Shown here: positions 62,961-64,000 of the stretch, piece by piece
Layout of the letters: each line of letters starts with the position of its first letter
Numbering within the stretch: position 1 is the first letter of the stretch
DNA from: Coptis chinensis
Taxonomy: Eukaryota; Streptophyta; Magnoliopsida; Ranunculales; Ranunculaceae
Direction: 5' to 3'
NCBI GenBank assembly: GCA_015680905.1
Contig: CM027379.1
Coordinates: 93,085,501 to 93,149,500 of the forward strand
DNA: 64,000 nt
Notes under the pieces: generated by a model
What the model was told of the DNA's origin: nothing
Databases searched by the model: none
What the model saw: the letters and a program-made list of their open reading frames with translations, nothing else
Program-made: the position numbers and the translations under genes

Positions 62961-64000
62961 AAGGGTACCCACTTGTTATATATGTCTTTGCATCTACAAA
63001 AAGACAACATTATTTTTGTTCCGACAGACAAAAAAACAGACACAGCTTCATTTTACTATTTCCACCTCAATAACTAGCTAAGTAATATGATACCTTCTTT
63101 TTCTTATTAGTTGACTTCACCGACCCCAGTTGTGTAGAAAAGGCCTTTGGTTTTAGATTTCAGCTGGGATTTCTAAAAAAAAAAAACAAGTATATGGAGA
63201 GATGGTCCTCCTTGTATAGCTTTTTCCTTAAGATATTGTACGTTAGTTGTCTTAAAGATATAATTGTGGATGAGTTTTAAGAGGGACAGATTGTCTCCGG
63301 GCCGTGCAGGCCATTTGCTTAGACGCGTCAGGTCGTCTCTAGCAGTTATAGGCCATGTGCCAAACCACCGTAGGCCATTTCCTGTTTACTATTCTCTTAT
63401 CTAGTTAATTAGTTATCGTTTGATTTTTCTCGCCCATAGCTATATATGTTACTTAGATTAGTAATGAATTAATCTTCTCTTATTGGTATTGAGATTTTTG
63501 TTCGTTTGCTTGAGATTCGGGAAAAATTTTGAATGAGTAGAAGTGAAGTGAAATACCATGTGGAATATAGATTCGAGGTTGGGAATTGGTTAATTAGTGG
63601 CGTTACATAATTAGAACATGAGTGAGGAACCTATACTGCCTCCTCATCGGAAATGACTTAATCCATTCGTATAGAAACACCCTATCAATAGGAGAACTAC
63701 GATTGGCTTGATCCCTAAATGGGTACGTAGGCAACTACACGGCTCAGCCGCTCCCTTGTACAAGGAAGTCGAGTGTTTAACATGTTTTATTATTGATAAA
63801 TTTTGGTTAATTATGTTTTCGAACGTGTTAAACATGATCTAAATCCTTTGATAATATTGATTATATTGCGTGTTGCTAACGTGTTTATTTTGAAACTTCG
63901 TTAATCGTTATATGTACAAAGATTTATATAAACAAAATGTAATAAGAATTGTCAAGTAGCTGAAAGAGGATGAACAGGTACCTACCGTTCTACATAGAGA
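62961..64000. other. window end, no gene recognised
   Basis: 63290-63400 holds three near-copies of TAGGCCATTTGC. 63690-63780 contains GGTACGTAGGCAACTACACGG, a phrase similar to LTR ends elsewhere in the window (GATACGTAGGCAGTTCG at 33122 and 35250), so an LTR remnant may run off the right edge. Confidence 0.3.

Noticed and set aside
63640..63835. Complete LTR at the window end
   Set aside because: Only a short GTACGTAGGCA phrase resembles other LTRs; no borders or primer site are visible before the edge.

Overview
This window looks like nuclear DNA of a flowering plant, most likely a eudicot. The evidence is GT-AG spliced genes with plant-only architectures (LRR receptor kinase, type B hexokinase, F-box protein, subtilase remnant), AT-rich intergenic DNA and a heavy load of plant LTR retrotransposons. 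I cannot name the species. All assignments come from reading translations and motifs; no database search was run.

Layout. (1) 361-3543 (+): complete two-exon LRR receptor kinase. (2) 4960-9801 (-): nine-exon membrane-anchored hexokinase. Every splice junction fits, but exon 7 lacks two bases and exon 9 has one extra, so the reading frame is broken. (3) 10.9-25.3 kb: decayed Ty1/copia element (Copia-A, -) carrying a 361-bp unknown insertion and a 9.4-kb gag-only Athila-like Ty3/gypsy element (+). That gypsy element itself carries a solo LTR. Each insertion is marked by a 5-bp target-site duplication. (4) 26.3-32.2 kb (-): F-box pseudogene split by a 4.55-kb copia element (Copia-B, duplication cctat). 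(5) 32.6-36.0 kb: 3.4-kb non-autonomous LTR element with two tandem arrays and a duplicated primer-binding site. (6) 37.9-39.0 kb: 5'-truncated LINE tail. (7) 39.0-40.4 kb (-): intact F-box gene, paralogue of the broken one, with a telomere-like, G-quadruplex-capable run inside its coding region. (8) 42.2-42.9 kb: one LTR plus leader of the Copia-B family in the opposite orientation. (9) 44.6-50.1 kb: Copia-C (-), nearly full length but inactivated. (10) 50.9-52.8 kb (+): 5' part of a type I inositol polyphosphate 5-phosphatase gene, ending where a 228-bp duplicated repeat begins. (11) 53.5-59.1 kb (+): two decayed CACTA (En/Spm) genes. (12) 60.7-61.4 kb: AACCGAACC-rich blocks around paired snRNA-promoter-like motifs. 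(13) 62.0-62.96 kb (+): subtilase pseudogene.

Only the receptor kinase and the 39-kb F-box gene look fully intact. The hexokinase may be a functional gene with assembly errors or a recent pseudogene. The rest is a record of nested insertion, tandem duplication and decay. The genes show no shared pathway or operon-like organisation.
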